Shown here in pieces: positions 20,611 through 32,862 of a stretch of 64,000 nt of DNA. Source of the DNA: Azospirillum sp. TSO35-2. GTDB taxonomy: Bacteria; Pseudomonadota; Alphaproteobacteria; Azospirillales; Azospirillaceae. The notes beneath the pieces are model-generated. The model was not told the origin of the DNA and did no database searches. It worked only from the letters and a program-made list of their open reading frames with translations. The translations under genes and the position numbers were made by a program. The stretch spans positions 138,077 to 202,076 of the forward strand of contig NZ_LGRA01000008.1 of the NCBI RefSeq assembly GCF_003116095.1. Reading direction: 5' to 3'. Positions within the stretch are counted from its first letter, which is position 1. Each line of letters begins with the position of its first letter.

Positions 20611-20614
<4 letters not shown>
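19226..20614 (-). CDS. cobG: Precorrin-3B synthase with in-frame repeat insertion
   Basis: CobG is an Fe-S monooxygenase that hydroxylates precorrin-3A to precorrin-3B, the step that marks the aerobic pathway. The protein has 462 residues: a ferredoxin-like half domain (starting RGTCPGVLAPMEVGDGFLLR), then the sulfite-reductase-like cluster segment TACSGVRGCD and VSGCAKGCAHP, which supply the four cluster cysteines. Between VEPF and VAFPFGRLT, at about residues 234-300, it carries a low-complexity insert encoded by a palindromic repeat, without breaking the frame. The cluster motifs lie downstream and are intact, so the enzyme may still work. It overlaps cobN by 4 bp. Confidence 0.9.
19731..19898. 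repeat. G+C-rich palindromic repeat, copy 3, inside cobG
   Basis: An imperfect inverted repeat with outer arms CTCCTCTCTGGGGAGAAGG and a complementary GGGAGAGGAG region. It contains the inner palindrome GCGGACCTTTGGTCCGC, shared (with one base change) with the copy at 24031, and CGCAAACTTCGTTTGCG. It lies wholly within the coding sequence of cobG and is read through in frame, adding about 60 residues. Confidence 0.8.
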
Positions 20615-24003
<3,389 letters not shown>

Positions 24004-24030
24004 GTGTCGTTACTGTTCCGGGGGTGTTTG

Positions 24031-24210
24031 CCCCCTCCCTCCCGCTCTTGCGAGCGGGTCCCTACCTCCCCCGCTTGTCAGCGGGAGAGGGCCAAATGTG
24101 CAGTGCGGCGGCAGTCCCCTCTCCCGCCGCTCTCGCGCCAGCTACGCTGGCGCTGCCGCGTCAGACGGACCTTCGGTCCGCTGAGAGCGGGGGAGGGTTA
24201 GGGAGGGGGC
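24031..24210. repeat. G+C-rich palindromic repeat, copy 4
   Basis: A composite inverted repeat of about 180 bp between the divergent cobN and the secreted-protein gene at 24257. It has CCCGCTCTTGCGAGCGGG, GCGCCAGCTACGCTGGCGC and CGGACCTTCGGTCCG hairpins, and outer CCCCCTCCCT arms. It occupies nearly all of the upstream region where a cobN promoter or a cobalamin riboswitch would be expected; I see no B12-box there. Confidence 0.8.
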
Positions 24211-24256
24211 AACGCCCGCCTCCGTCGATGCACCACCAAGACCACAGGACCGTCCC

Positions 24257-24865
24257 ATGACCGGCGCCCGCCACGGACAGCGTTTGATCCTCGCCCTGGC
24301 GATGCTGATCGCCGCCATGCTGCCGGCGAGCGCGCAGCCAGCCACCGCCACCGCCACCGCCACCGCCACCGACGACCGGCCCTTCCGGGAGTTCGACGAA
24401 ACCTTCAAGTCCTGGCGGCTCTATTGCCAGGTCTGGACCGCCACCCGACAGGTGGAGTGCGAGCTGTCCAGCCGCGGCATCAACGACCGCACGGCGCGGC
24501 TGGTCTGGCTGCGCTCGACCGATCGCTGGCGCGAGGGGCTGCGCTTCCGGGTCGCCGCCGAGGCTTTGGATCTCGACAAGCTGGTGCGGGTCTGGTCCGA
24601 CCGGGCGGTGTTCAAGCCGGACTCCCCCTGCAAGCCCTACCGGTTCGAGACCAACACCTGCGCGGTGACCGATCCCGAGATCAACCGCCGCATGGTGGAG
24701 AAGATCGCCCCGGCGCCGGAAATCTCCATCGTCGGCCAGTCGCCGGCGGGCGGGAAAACGGAGGTGCGGTTCCCGCTGGCCGGCTTCCGCGAGGCGGTGG
24801 AGCGCAGCGAGGCCCTGCGCGCGATGGCCGGCCGGCCCTGGGCGACGAGCCCCGGCGGCGATTGA
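24257..24865 (+). CDS. Secreted hypothetical protein, possibly IalB-like
   Basis: A 202-residue protein with a clear signal peptide (positive start, LILALAMLIAAMLPASAQ, cleavage after ASA) and an (Ala-Thr)n stretch at about residues 29-38 encoded by a short ACCGCC tandem repeat. The mature part has SWRLYCQVW...CELS and later paired cysteines, a spacing reminiscent of invasion-associated locus B (IalB) periplasmic proteins, but the match is too weak for certainty. It lies 48 bp upstream of rnr and could share its transcript. Confidence 0.7.
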   Translation: MTGARHGQRLILALAMLIAAMLPASAQPATATATATATDDRPFREFDETFKSWRLYCQVWTATRQVECELSSRGINDRTARLVWLRSTDRWREGLRFRVAAEALDLDKLVRVWSDRAVFKPDSPCKPYRFETNTCAVTDPEINRRMVEKIAPAPEISIVGQSPAGGKTEVRFPLAGFREAVERSEALRAMAGRPWATSPGGD

Positions 24866-24913
24866 TCCCCATATCGTTCCTTCTCTGACAAAAACCGACG
24901 GACGCCCAGCCCC

Positions 24914-27082
24914 GTGACCGACAGCCGTTTCCCCAGCAAGGACACCGTCCTCGCCTTCATCCGGTCCAGCACCACCCCGGTCGGCAAGCGCGAGATCGCC
25001 CGCGCCTTCAAGCTGTCCGGCTCGGCCGACCGCGAGGCGTTGAAGGACCTGCTGCGCGAGCTGGAGGCCGACGGCGCGGTGGAGCGCGGCCGCAACAAGC
25101 GCGTCGCCCCGCCGCAGGCGCTGCCGGAAGTCGCCGTGCTGCTGGTCACCGGCGCCGATGCCGACGGCGAGCTGTCCGCCCGCCCCCTGACCTGGACCGG
25201 CGAGGGCAACCCGCCGCGCATCTTCCTGCCGGCAAACCGCAAGACCGATGGTGACCGCAAGGCTGGTGGCGGGGACAGGCCGCTGGCGGTGGGCGACACG
25301 CTGCTGGCCAAGCTTGCCCGCATCAACGACCGGCTGTATCAGGCGCGCGTCATCCGCCGCATCGACGGCGAGCGCGAGGGCCGCGTGCTGGGCGTCTACC
25401 GCCCGGCGGCCGACGGTGGACGCATCGTGCCGACCGACCGCCGCCACAAGACCGAGTTCCTGGTGCTGCCGCCCAACCGGGGCGAGGCGGAGGCCGGCGA
25501 CCTCGTCTTCGCCGACCTGCTGCCGGCCGGGCGGGCCGGGCAGCCGCAGGCCCGGGTGGTGGAGCGGCTGGGCTCCACCGACGAGCCGCGCGCCTTCAGC
25601 CTGATCGCCATCCACACCCACGGCCTGCCGACCGTTTTCCCGCACGCCGCGCTGCGCGAGGCGGAACTGGCGGCTGTGCCGGCGCTGATGCAGCGCGAGG
25701 ATCTGCGCGGCATCCCGCTGGTGACCATCGACGGTTCCGACGCGCGCGACTTCGACGACGCGGTGTGGGCGGAGGCCGACGACGACCCCGCCAACCCGGA
25801 CGGCTGGCACCTGCTGGTCGCCATCGCCGATGTTTCATACTATGTCCGCCCCGGTTCGGCACTGGACCGCGCCGCGTATGAGCGCGGCAACTCGGTGTAC
25901 TTCCCCGACCGCGTCGTGCCGATGTTGCCGGAGGCGCTGTCGAACGGCCTGTGCTCGCTGCGGCCGGGGGAGGACCGCGCCTGTCTGGCCTTCCACCTGT
26001 GGATCGACCGCAACGGCGCGCTGATCCGGCACCGGCTGGTGCGCGGCCTGATGCGCTCCGCCGCGCGGCTGACCTATGAACAGGTGCAGGATTGCCGCGA
26101 CGGCCGGCCGGACGAGGTGACGGCGCCGCTGGCCGACACGGTGATCACCCCGCTCTACGGCGCGTACACCCGCCTGGCCCAGGCCAGGGGCCGGCGCGGC
26201 ACGCTGGAACTCGACCTGCCGGAGCGCCGCGTCCGCATCGACGAGCGCGGCCGGGTCGCCGCCATCACCGCGCGCGAGCGGTTCGACAGCCACCGCCTGA
26301 TCGAGGAGTTCATGATCGCCGCCAACGTCGCGGCGGCGGAGGTGCTGGAAAGCCGGACCATGCCGGGCCTCTACCGCGTCCACGACCGCCCGTCGATGGA
26401 CAAGATGGAGGCGTTGCGCGGCTTCCTGGCCGGGATCGGCCACCCGCTGGCCAAGGGGTCCGACCTGAAGCCGGAGCATTTCACCCGCATCCTGCGCAAG
26501 GTGGAGGGCACGTCGCACGCGCCGCTGGTCAGCGAGATGGTCCTGCGCGCCCAGGCCCAGGCCGCCTACAGCCCGGACAACATCGGCCATTTCGGGCTGG
26601 CGCTGCACCGCTACGCCCATTTCACCTCGCCGATCCGCCGCTACGCCGACCTGATCGTCCACCGGGCGCTGATCCGCACGCTGGGCCTCGGCGTCGGTGG
26701 GCTGGACGACGAGACGCTGGGCCGGCTGGCGGAGATCGGCGAGCATCTGTCGGGCACCGAACGCCGCGCCGCGACGGCCGAACGCGACGCCGTCGACCGC
26801 TACACCGCCGCCTTCCTGGCCGACCGGGTCGGCGAGCGGTTCACCGGCCGCGTGTCCGGCGTCAGCCGCTTCGGCCTGTTCGTCCGGCTGGACGAGAGCG
26901 GCGCCGATGGGCTGATCCCGGCCAGCACCCTGCCCGACGATCGCTACGAGCATGACGAGGCGGCGCACGCCCTGGTCGGGCAGCGTCACGGCCGGACCTA
27001 CCGCCTCAGCGACCGGGTGGCCGTGGTGCTGGTGGAGGCCGATCCGCTGACCGGCAGCACCCTGTTCCGGCTGGTCGACTGA
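24914..27082 (+). CDS. rnr: Ribonuclease R
   Basis: A 722-residue 3'-5' exoribonuclease of the RNase II/R family that degrades structured RNA. It has an N-terminal winged-helix segment (about 1-65), cold-shock-like RNA-binding domains, the RNB catalytic domain whose Mg-binding aspartates are in TIDGSDARDFDDAVWAE, the HFTSPIRRYADLIVHR motif, and a C-terminal S1 domain (GRVSGVSRFGLFVRLDESG). The usual Lys-rich tail of longer homologues is absent. It starts with GTG. Confidence 0.93.
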   Translation: MTDSRFPSKDTVLAFIRSSTTPVGKREIARAFKLSGSADREALKDLLRELEADGAVERGRNKRVAPPQALPEVAVLLVTGADADGELSARPLTWTGEGNPPRIFLPANRKTDGDRKAGGGDRPLAVGDTLLAKLARINDRLYQARVIRRIDGEREGRVLGVYRPAADGGRIVPTDRRHKTEFLVLPPNRGEAEAGDLVFADLLPAGRAGQPQARVVERLGSTDEPRAFSLIAIHTHGLPTVFPHAALREAELAAVPALMQREDLRGIPLVTIDGSDARDFDDAVWAEADDDPANPDGWHLLVAIADVSYYVRPGSALDRAAYERGNSVYFPDRVVPMLPEALSNGLCSLRPGEDRACLAFHLWIDRNGALIRHRLVRGLMRSAARLTYEQVQDCRDGRPDEVTAPLADTVITPLYGAYTRLAQARGRRGTLELDLPERRVRIDERGRVAAITARERFDSHRLIEEFMIAANVAAAEVLESRTMPGLYRVHDRPSMDKMEALRGFLAGIGHPLAKGSDLKPEHFTRILRKVEGTSHAPLVSEMVLRAQAQAAYSPDNIGHFGLALHRYAHFTSPIRRYADLIVHRALIRTLGLGVGGLDDETLGRLAEIGEHLSGTERRAATAERDAVDRYTAAFLADRVGERFTGRVSGVSRFGLFVRLDESGADGLIPASTLPDDRYEHDEAAHALVGQRHGRTYRLSDRVAVVLVEADPLTGSTLFRLVD

Positions 27083-27341
27083 GGCGCGCCGCCCGCCACC
27101 CGTGTCTTTTCGGCCACGCTTGCGCTTGGCGGCAAAAGCGTGGCCCTGCCAGGGATTTGGCAGGCCGCGCCATACCAGCGTGACCTTGGCGCCACAGATT
27201 TGGACATTTCGCAACATTGTGGTGCGGACCGCAATTTTGTCCCGCTCCGCCTCTGAACGAAGGTGCTATCTCTTACCCATCCGGGATCGGGAACATCCTC
27301 GTCCGGTCCGGTCGCAGGAAAGGGAGGCCGCGGTTAGCCCC

Positions 27342-29000
27342 ATGGCCAAGTGCGCTTGCAACGCGCCGCCGCGCGTGTCGCCGTTTCGGATCCCGGCGTT
27401 TCCGACCCAGCCCGTCTGGACCGTGGCGCAACGGCTGGGCCGCTCCCTCCACCATTCCCTGAGACGTACGGCGCTGCAACTCGGCGCCGCGTCCGTCCTG
27501 TTCACCCTGTCCACCGGCCCGGCGCCGGCGCTGACCCCGGCGACCCCGCCACCGGTCAGCGAGCAGGTGTTCGCCGTCGGTTTCAACAAGATCGCCGAGG
27601 TCTATCTGGACCCGGTGTCCTTCGACCGCCTCGGCCTCGACGGGCTGAAGGGGTTGACCGGCATCGACCCCGCCGTGACGGTGGAACGCGCCGGCAGCAC
27701 CGTACGCCTGTACGTGTCGGGCGCGCTGAGCGCGGAGTACGGCATGGCCGGCGCCGCGGACGCCGGCGGCTGGGCCGCGCTGACCGCCCGGGTGATCGAC
27801 CGCGCCCGCATCTTCTCGCCGGTGCTGGCCAAGGCCACGCCGGAACGGCTCTATCAGGTGGTGTTCGACGGCGTCACCGCCGACCTCGACGGTTATTCCC
27901 GCTACACCGGCGTCCAGCGCGCGACCAACGAACGGGCGCAGCGCGAGGGCTATGGCGGTGTCGGCGTCACGCTGGACAACGCCAACGGCCGCGTCACCGT
28001 GCATGACGTCATGGCGCACAGCCCGGCCGACCGCGCCGGCGTCGTCGACGGCGACCAGTTGCTGGCGATCGACGGCGACCTGACCACCCGGCTGACCGCG
28101 TCCGAAATGCGCGACCGGCTGCGCGGCCCGACCGGGACCGTCGTCATCCTGACGCTGGCCCGCGACAGCGCGGCCCCGCGCCGGCTGCCGCTGCGGCGCG
28201 AACGGGTGGTGCCCAACACCGTGACCTATTCGCTGTCCGGCGACATCGGCGTCGTCAAGCTGGATCGCTTCAACGCGACCACCGCGTCGAGCCTGCGCAC
28301 CGCGGTCACCGCCATCCGGCAGGGCGCCGGCAGCACGCTGCGCGGCATGGTGCTCGACCTCCGCGGCAACCCGGGCGGGCTGCTGGACCAAGCGGTCGCG
28401 GTGGCCGACCTGTTCATCCGCCGCGGCCGGATCATCTCGACCGAGGGCCGCAACCCCGACAGCCGCCAGCGCTTCGACGCCAACCCCGACGACCTGCTCG
28501 ACGGGCTGCCGCTGGTGGTGCTGGTCGACGGCCGCTCCGCCTCGTCGGCGGAGGTGGTGGCGTCGGCGCTGCAGGACTCCGGCCGCGCGGTGGTGGTCGG
28601 CGCCTCCAGCTACGGCAAGGGCAGCGTCCAGACGGTGACCCGCCTGCCCAACGACGGCGAGCTGTTCCTGACCTGGAGCCGCATCTACACCCCGGCCGGC
28701 TACACCCTGCACCGCCAGGGCGTGCAGCCCACCGTTTGCACCAGCCACGCCGGCCAGACCGACCCGGACGCCCTGCTGGCCGACCTGCGCGAAGGGCGGC
28801 TGCGCCCGGCGCAGATCGCCAGCTGGCGGTCGAAGGCGGCCGACGACGAGCAGGCGCTGAACAGCCTGCGCGAAACCTGCCCCTGGAAGGAGCATGAGCC
28901 GGAGCTGGACCTGAAGGTCGCGATGCGGCTGCTGTCCGACCCGGCGCTGTACCAGCGGGCGGTCGCCATGGCGGTCGTCAACACCGTCGCCGAACGCTGA
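27342..29000 (+). CDS. S41-family C-terminal processing peptidase
   Basis: A protein of about 552 residues: an N-terminal membrane or signal segment (around 40-60), a PDZ domain (GVGVTLDNANGRVTVHDV to LLAIDGDLTTRLTASEM) and a tail-specific protease domain. The nucleophilic serine is in VDGRSASSAEVVASAL and the general-base lysine in SSYGKGSVQT, so the Ser/Lys dyad is intact. Such enzymes act in the periplasm on cell-envelope or secreted proteins. The ATG at 27342 follows AAAGGGAGG. The 259 bp upstream contain no other gene. Confidence 0.88.
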   Translation: MAKCACNAPPRVSPFRIPAFPTQPVWTVAQRLGRSLHHSLRRTALQLGAASVLFTLSTGPAPALTPATPPPVSEQVFAVGFNKIAEVYLDPVSFDRLGLDGLKGLTGIDPAVTVERAGSTVRLYVSGALSAEYGMAGAADAGGWAALTARVIDRARIFSPVLAKATPERLYQVVFDGVTADLDGYSRYTGVQRATNERAQREGYGGVGVTLDNANGRVTVHDVMAHSPADRAGVVDGDQLLAIDGDLTTRLTASEMRDRLRGPTGTVVILTLARDSAAPRRLPLRRERVVPNTVTYSLSGDIGVVKLDRFNATTASSLRTAVTAIRQGAGSTLRGMVLDLRGNPGGLLDQAVAVADLFIRRGRIISTEGRNPDSRQRFDANPDDLLDGLPLVVLVDGRSASSAEVVASALQDSGRAVVVGASSYGKGSVQTVTRLPNDGELFLTWSRIYTPAGYTLHRQGVQPTVCTSHAGQTDPDALLADLREGRLRPAQIASWRSKAADDEQALNSLRETCPWKEHEPELDLKVAMRLLSDPALYQRAVAMAVVNTVAER

Positions 29001-29148
29001 TCGCGGCGGTTGGGGCATTGATGGGGCGTTGGCCGAATTGGCCGCCCATAACGCTTGACATCACGGCGTCAGACGGTATCTTCCGCCGCTACGACGCCGC
29101 CCCCGCCGGGCCGGCGGGGCACGGATTTTATTTGTCGGGATCGAGATC

Positions 29149-29316
29149 ATGGCCAAGCAGAACACCGTCCTCATCAAGCTGGTGAGCACGGCTGACACCG
29201 GTTTCTTCTACGTCAAGAAGAAGAACCCGAAGAAGACCACCGAGAAGCTGTCGTTCCGCAAGTACGACCCGGTGGCGCGCAAGCATGTCGAGTTCAAGGA
29301 AAGCAAGATCAAGTAA
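29149..29316 (+). CDS. rpmG: 50S ribosomal protein L33
   Basis: A 55-residue ribosomal protein with the typical [19 protein letters not shown] start and [18 protein letters not shown] end. It lacks the zinc-binding cysteines found in some paralogues, so it is the Zn-independent form. The ATG follows a GGGATCGAGATC leader with a weak ribosome-binding site. A terminator follows within 40 bp, so it is transcribed alone. Confidence 0.95.
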   Translation: MAKQNTVLIKLVSTADTGFFYVKKKNPKKTTEKLSFRKYDPVARKHVEFKESKIK

Positions 29317-29352
29317 GGCTTTCCCGACACGTTGCTGTGCTTCGAATGAACA

Positions 29353-29383
29353 GGCCGCCTTCCGGGCGGCCTTTTCGTTTTTC
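29353..29383 (+). terminator. Rho-independent terminator of rpmG
   Basis: A 7-bp stem (GGCCGCC with GGCGGCC) with a 5-base loop, followed by TTTTCGTTTTT. It lies 37 bp after the rpmG stop. Confidence 0.85.
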
Positions 29384-29566
29384 TGCCTGAGGTCCTGCGA
29401 TCGGGCCGGGTGGAGCGGGCGGGCGCTCCTGCGCAATTGCGGTGATTGTCGCACCTCTCATGCGTGCATTCCAACCGAAGGCCGGCGGGAGGACACTTTC
29501 CGGGTAGGCCCCAGATAGGCCCCAGATAGGCCATTGAGCCGGGCCTCTCATCCGGAGGGACCGATC

Positions 29567-30859
29567 GTGCCCGACACGCATCCCACCCAGATCGCCGATT
29601 CCATTGGGCCGGAGCGCCGCGCGGCGCTCGCCACCCGTTTCCAGAAGGCGCGGTCCCGCACCGCGGAACTGGTGGCTCCCCTGTCGCCGGAAGACCTGAT
29701 GGTGCAGACCGCACCCTACGGCACCCCGGCGAAATGGCACCTCGCCCATACCAGTTGGCTGTTCGAGGTGGCGGTGCTGATTCCCTTCAGTCCCGGCTAC
29801 CGCCCCTGCGATCCGACCTTCCTCGACCTGTTCGCGGCGCGCGGCAACCACCCGCATCCACCACCCCGCGCCCTGTCCCGCCCCACCGTGGCGGAGATCA
29901 TGCGCCACCGCGACCACATCAACGCGGCGGTGCTGCACCTGATCGACCAGGCCGAGGATGGGCGGTGGGAGGCGGTGGCGGCGGCGGTGACCATGGCCGT
30001 CGCCCATGAACGCCGCCACCAGGAGCGCATGCTGCTGCACATCAAGCACGCGCTGTGGTGCAACCCGCTGCGCCCCGCCTTCGAACCGCCGCCCGACATT
30101 CCCCCGGCCGGCACCCGCCAGGACGGGTGGGTCGAGAAGGCGGGTGGCCTGATCGAGATCGGCCGGCCGACTCCGGTTCCGGGGTTCGACCATGAGGGGC
30201 CACGCCACCGCGTCTGGCTCGATCCCTACCGGCTGGCCGCCCGCCCGGTGTCCTGCGGCGAGTTCCTGGACTTCATCAAGGCCGACGGCTACAGCCGCCG
30301 CGAACTGTGGCTGTCCGACGGCTGGGACACCGCCCGCGCCGAGGGCTGGAGCGCCCCGCTCTATTGGGAACGCACCGGCAGCGGAGGGGCGGGCGGCTGG
30401 CGGATCTTCACCCTCTACGGCATGCGCCCGCTCGACCCGGACGAGCCGGTCTGCCATGTCAGCTGGTACGAGGCCGACGCCTACGCCCGCTGGGCCGGCG
30501 CCCGCCTGCCTTACGAGGCCGAATGGGAAGCGGTCGCCGCCGACTGCGACAGCATGGGCAACCTGCTGGGCACCGGCCACCGTCACCCATGCGCCGGGGC
30601 CTGCCACGGCGCCGGGCCCTGGCAGATGTGCGGCGACGTCTGGGAATGGACCCGCGACGCCTTCACCCCCTACCCCGGCTATCGCCAGCCCGACGGACCG
30701 GACGAGGCGGTGCATGGTCGCTTCGCCATCAACCGCATGGTCCTGCGCGGCGGCAGTTGCCTGACCCCGTTCGACCACGCCGGTCCCTGGACCCGGCACC
30801 ATCTGCGCCCCGAAAGCCGGCTGTCGGTGACGGGGATCCGCTTGGCGGAGGACGGCTGA
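29567..30859 (+). CDS. EgtB-like sulfoxide synthase (ergothioneine-type)
   Basis: A 430-residue protein with an N-terminal DinB-like domain and a C-terminal formylglycine-generating-enzyme (SUMF1) fold. The non-heme iron ligands of EgtB are present as a histidine in AKWHLAHTSWLFE and the HxxxHxE motif in AHERRHQE. EgtB joins hercynine and a thiol donor through an O2-dependent sulfoxide step. The methyltransferase EgtD, usually adjacent, is not here, so the substrate may differ (ergothioneine, selenoneine or another product). I prefer the GTG at 29567, which has GGAGGGA upstream, over a TTG at 29534. A small AGATAGGCCCC direct repeat lies just upstream. Confidence 0.82.
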   Translation: MPDTHPTQIADSIGPERRAALATRFQKARSRTAELVAPLSPEDLMVQTAPYGTPAKWHLAHTSWLFEVAVLIPFSPGYRPCDPTFLDLFAARGNHPHPPPRALSRPTVAEIMRHRDHINAAVLHLIDQAEDGRWEAVAAAVTMAVAHERRHQERMLLHIKHALWCNPLRPAFEPPPDIPPAGTRQDGWVEKAGGLIEIGRPTPVPGFDHEGPRHRVWLDPYRLAARPVSCGEFLDFIKADGYSRRELWLSDGWDTARAEGWSAPLYWERTGSGGAGGWRIFTLYGMRPLDPDEPVCHVSWYEADAYARWAGARLPYEAEWEAVAADCDSMGNLLGTGHRHPCAGACHGAGPWQMCGDVWEWTRDAFTPYPGYRQPDGPDEAVHGRFAINRMVLRGGSCLTPFDHAGPWTRHHLRPESRLSVTGIRLAEDG

Positions 30860-30863
30860 CCGG

Positions 30864-32189
30864 TCAGGACGCCGCCGCGCCGCCGGCCATCAGGGCGCGG
30901 GCCTGCCCGTGGGTGACGATGCCGCGCTCGCCGAGGCGGGTGAACAGGACGGCGGCCAGTTCGGCCTGCGCCAGCGCTTCGGCCTGCGGCCCGCTCCGCG
31001 GCCGGCGCGGCACGGCGAACGCATCGGCCAGTTGGTCGATGGAGGCCCCTGCCAGATTCGGGTCGAGCGCCGCCGCGAGCGCCGCCAAATCCAGCCCTGG
31101 CGGCAGCGCCGCTTCGGCCAGCCCGGCCTGCGCGGCGGAGCGCGCCAGCGCAGCCAGCGCGGCGTCGACGCCGACGCCGACGGCGATGCAGTGGTGCAGC
31201 GCGTCCTGGATCGCCGGCCACGCCTCGGCAAAGGGACGCTCGCCCGCCACCATGGCGGTGCCGATGCCGTGACGCGCCACCGCCTCGCCCGACACCGGCT
31301 CCGCCGGATCGATCAGCAGCGCCATCGAGACGGTGCGGAAGACGCGCGCGCCGGCCAGCCGGACGGTGCCGACCGCGATCACCGGCCCCGATCCCGGCTC
31401 CACCCCGGCGGTCGCCACCCACAGCGCCACGAAGGGCAGCGCCGCCAGCGGTTCCTCGTCGCCCAGCGGCGCCGTCGCGTGGGCCGACCGCAGGCTGAGC
31501 GTGCGCTTGCCGCTGAGCCCCGGGGCGTGCGCCATGCCGCGCGCCGGAAAGGACAGGATCACCCCGGCGTTCAGGCCGAGATCGGCGACGCGCGCCGACA
31601 GCTCGCCCTCCTCCGTCCGCCGCAGCACGGCGGTGACCGGCGCACCGCTGCCGCGCGCCCGTTCGATGGCGCGGGCCAGATCGTCGCGGACCAGGGTCTT
31701 GCCGATGTCGGCCCCCTCCTCCACCTCCAGCAGCCGGGCGGCGCCGGGGTTCAGCCGCTCCACCCGCCCCTGTTCGTCGAGCAGCAGCAGCGGGTCGTCG
31801 GCCAGCGCCAGCACCGCCAGCACCCCCTTCTCCCAGCGCCCGCCACCGCCCAGCCCCGCGGCCGGACCGTCGGCCCGCGTCAGGCCGGACAACAGCTCCG
31901 CCAGACGCGCCACCTCGCCGCCCCGCCCGGTGGCCCAGGGTTCGAGATCAACCCGGCCGCGACCGCCCGACAGACGGTCCGCCAAGCGGCCGAGATCGCC
32001 GAAATGGCGGGTCAGCTTGGCGAAGGCGTACCACAGCGCCAGCAACCCGACGCCGCAGATCGACAACCCGCGCACGAAGGCGGTGCGGTCATCGGCCGCC
32101 ACCTGCGTGATCTCCACGCCCAGAAAGACCAGCGCCGCCGCTGCCGCCGCCAGTGCCAGCATCACCACGCGCCACACCCCGCCCATCAT
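30864..32189 (-). CDS. Membrane PAS protein with degenerate DnaQ-like exonuclease domain
   Basis: A 441-residue protein with two N-terminal membrane segments (about 8-27 and 40-57), a short linker, a PAS-like domain (about 125-215) and a C-terminal domain aligned with DEDDh exonucleases. Shared fold landmarks include IAVGTVRLAGARVFRTV, the RHGIGTAMVAG loop and the final RLGERGI...GQARALM. The acidic metal ligands are lost: the D-x-E motif reads Trp257-Val-Ala259, and the last His/Asp motif reads PQAEALA. It probably binds a partner or nucleotide instead of cleaving DNA. It ends 4 bp from the convergent EgtB-like gene. Confidence 0.7.
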   Translation of the reverse strand: MMGGVWRVVMLALAAAAAALVFLGVEITQVAADDRTAFVRGLSICGVGLLALWYAFAKLTRHFGDLGRLADRLSGGRGRVDLEPWATGRGGEVARLAELLSGLTRADGPAAGLGGGGRWEKGVLAVLALADDPLLLLDEQGRVERLNPGAARLLEVEEGADIGKTLVRDDLARAIERARGSGAPVTAVLRRTEEGELSARVADLGLNAGVILSFPARGMAHAPGLSGKRTLSLRSAHATAPLGDEEPLAALPFVALWVATAGVEPGSGPVIAVGTVRLAGARVFRTVSMALLIDPAEPVSGEAVARHGIGTAMVAGERPFAEAWPAIQDALHHCIAVGVGVDAALAALARSAAQAGLAEAALPPGLDLAALAAALDPNLAGASIDQLADAFAVPRRPRSGPQAEALAQAELAAVLFTRLGERGIVTHGQARALMAGGAAAS

Positions 32190-32301
32190 CGGGCCGTCTC
32201 CCTGCCGTCAGCCGCCGGGTCTCGTGTCCCGAGTCCCGCGTCGGAGTCTACTTGGCGGAAGCCAAACGGAGAAGCATGGCGGTCGTTCGCCGCGGCAACC
32301 G

Positions 32302-32487
32302 TCAGCGCACGGGCCCGGCACCGCCGGTTCCGGCGACCTGGGCCACCTCCACCGCCAGATCGCCGAGCGCGCCGCGCACCTCGCCCGACAGCGCCAGCAA
32401 CAGCAGGGCAACGACGGCGACCAGCAGCGCATGGTCCAGGGCGGGAAGGTTCAGGCGGTTGCGCAACAGGCTGTAAAGACGCGGCAT
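32302..32487 (-). CDS. Small membrane protein, degenerate Flp-pilin-like
   Basis: A 61-residue protein with one hydrophobic helix (HALLVAVVALLLLALSG). Its layout, a short basic start (MPRLYSLLRNRL) then a helix then ALGDLAVEVAQ, matches type IVb Flp pilins, but the Glu-Tyr processing motif reads LDHAL and no glycine precedes it. It may be a decayed pilin or an unrelated small membrane protein. A TadG-like gene lies nearby on the other strand, which supports a Tad link. A GAGG site precedes the ATG. Confidence 0.45.
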   Translation of the reverse strand: MPRLYSLLRNRLNLPALDHALLVAVVALLLLALSGEVRGALGDLAVEVAQVAGTGGAGPVR

Positions 32488-32862
32488 CGCGCGAACCTCT
32501 TCGGGACAAAAGGAAACGGGTGCGGCGAGGCTCGGTTATCGGCCCGAACAATCCCTTAACGGTGCGACGCTCTTTGCCGGTTGCCCGGTTTTTGTCCCGC
32601 CGGCGCACGCCGCGCTATGATTTATGCTGTTCGGCCAAGTTGACGCTGCCGCCTGTTCCTCATCCGATTGGATGCATCTTTTGTTGCCGGATGTGCAAAG
32701 CGGGATTACCGCCTTTGCGTAAAATACATAGCAACTCCCGGTCACGCTTTTGCTGTAACTCTGCTGCATTTCCGGGTTTGCCTGTTTGACGGATGATGCT
32801 AAGAGTCATCCATCCAACGATATCATTCCTTTCCGCATAGATAATTGCTTGGGAGGCCGGCA
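32488..32862. other. Gene-free, lower G+C intergenic region
   Basis: A 375-bp divergent intergenic region between the Flp-like and TadG-like genes. The right half is clearly less G+C-rich than the rest of the window. I see a TTGACG hexamer near 32640 and an AT-rich TTTGCGTAAAATACAT near 32716, either of which could belong to a promoter, but no convincing pair, no open reading frame and no terminator. Confidence 0.5.

Noticed and set aside
24031..24210. A cobalamin riboswitch ahead of cobN
   Set aside because: The structure is a set of simple palindromes shared with other sites, and I see no B12-box consensus.
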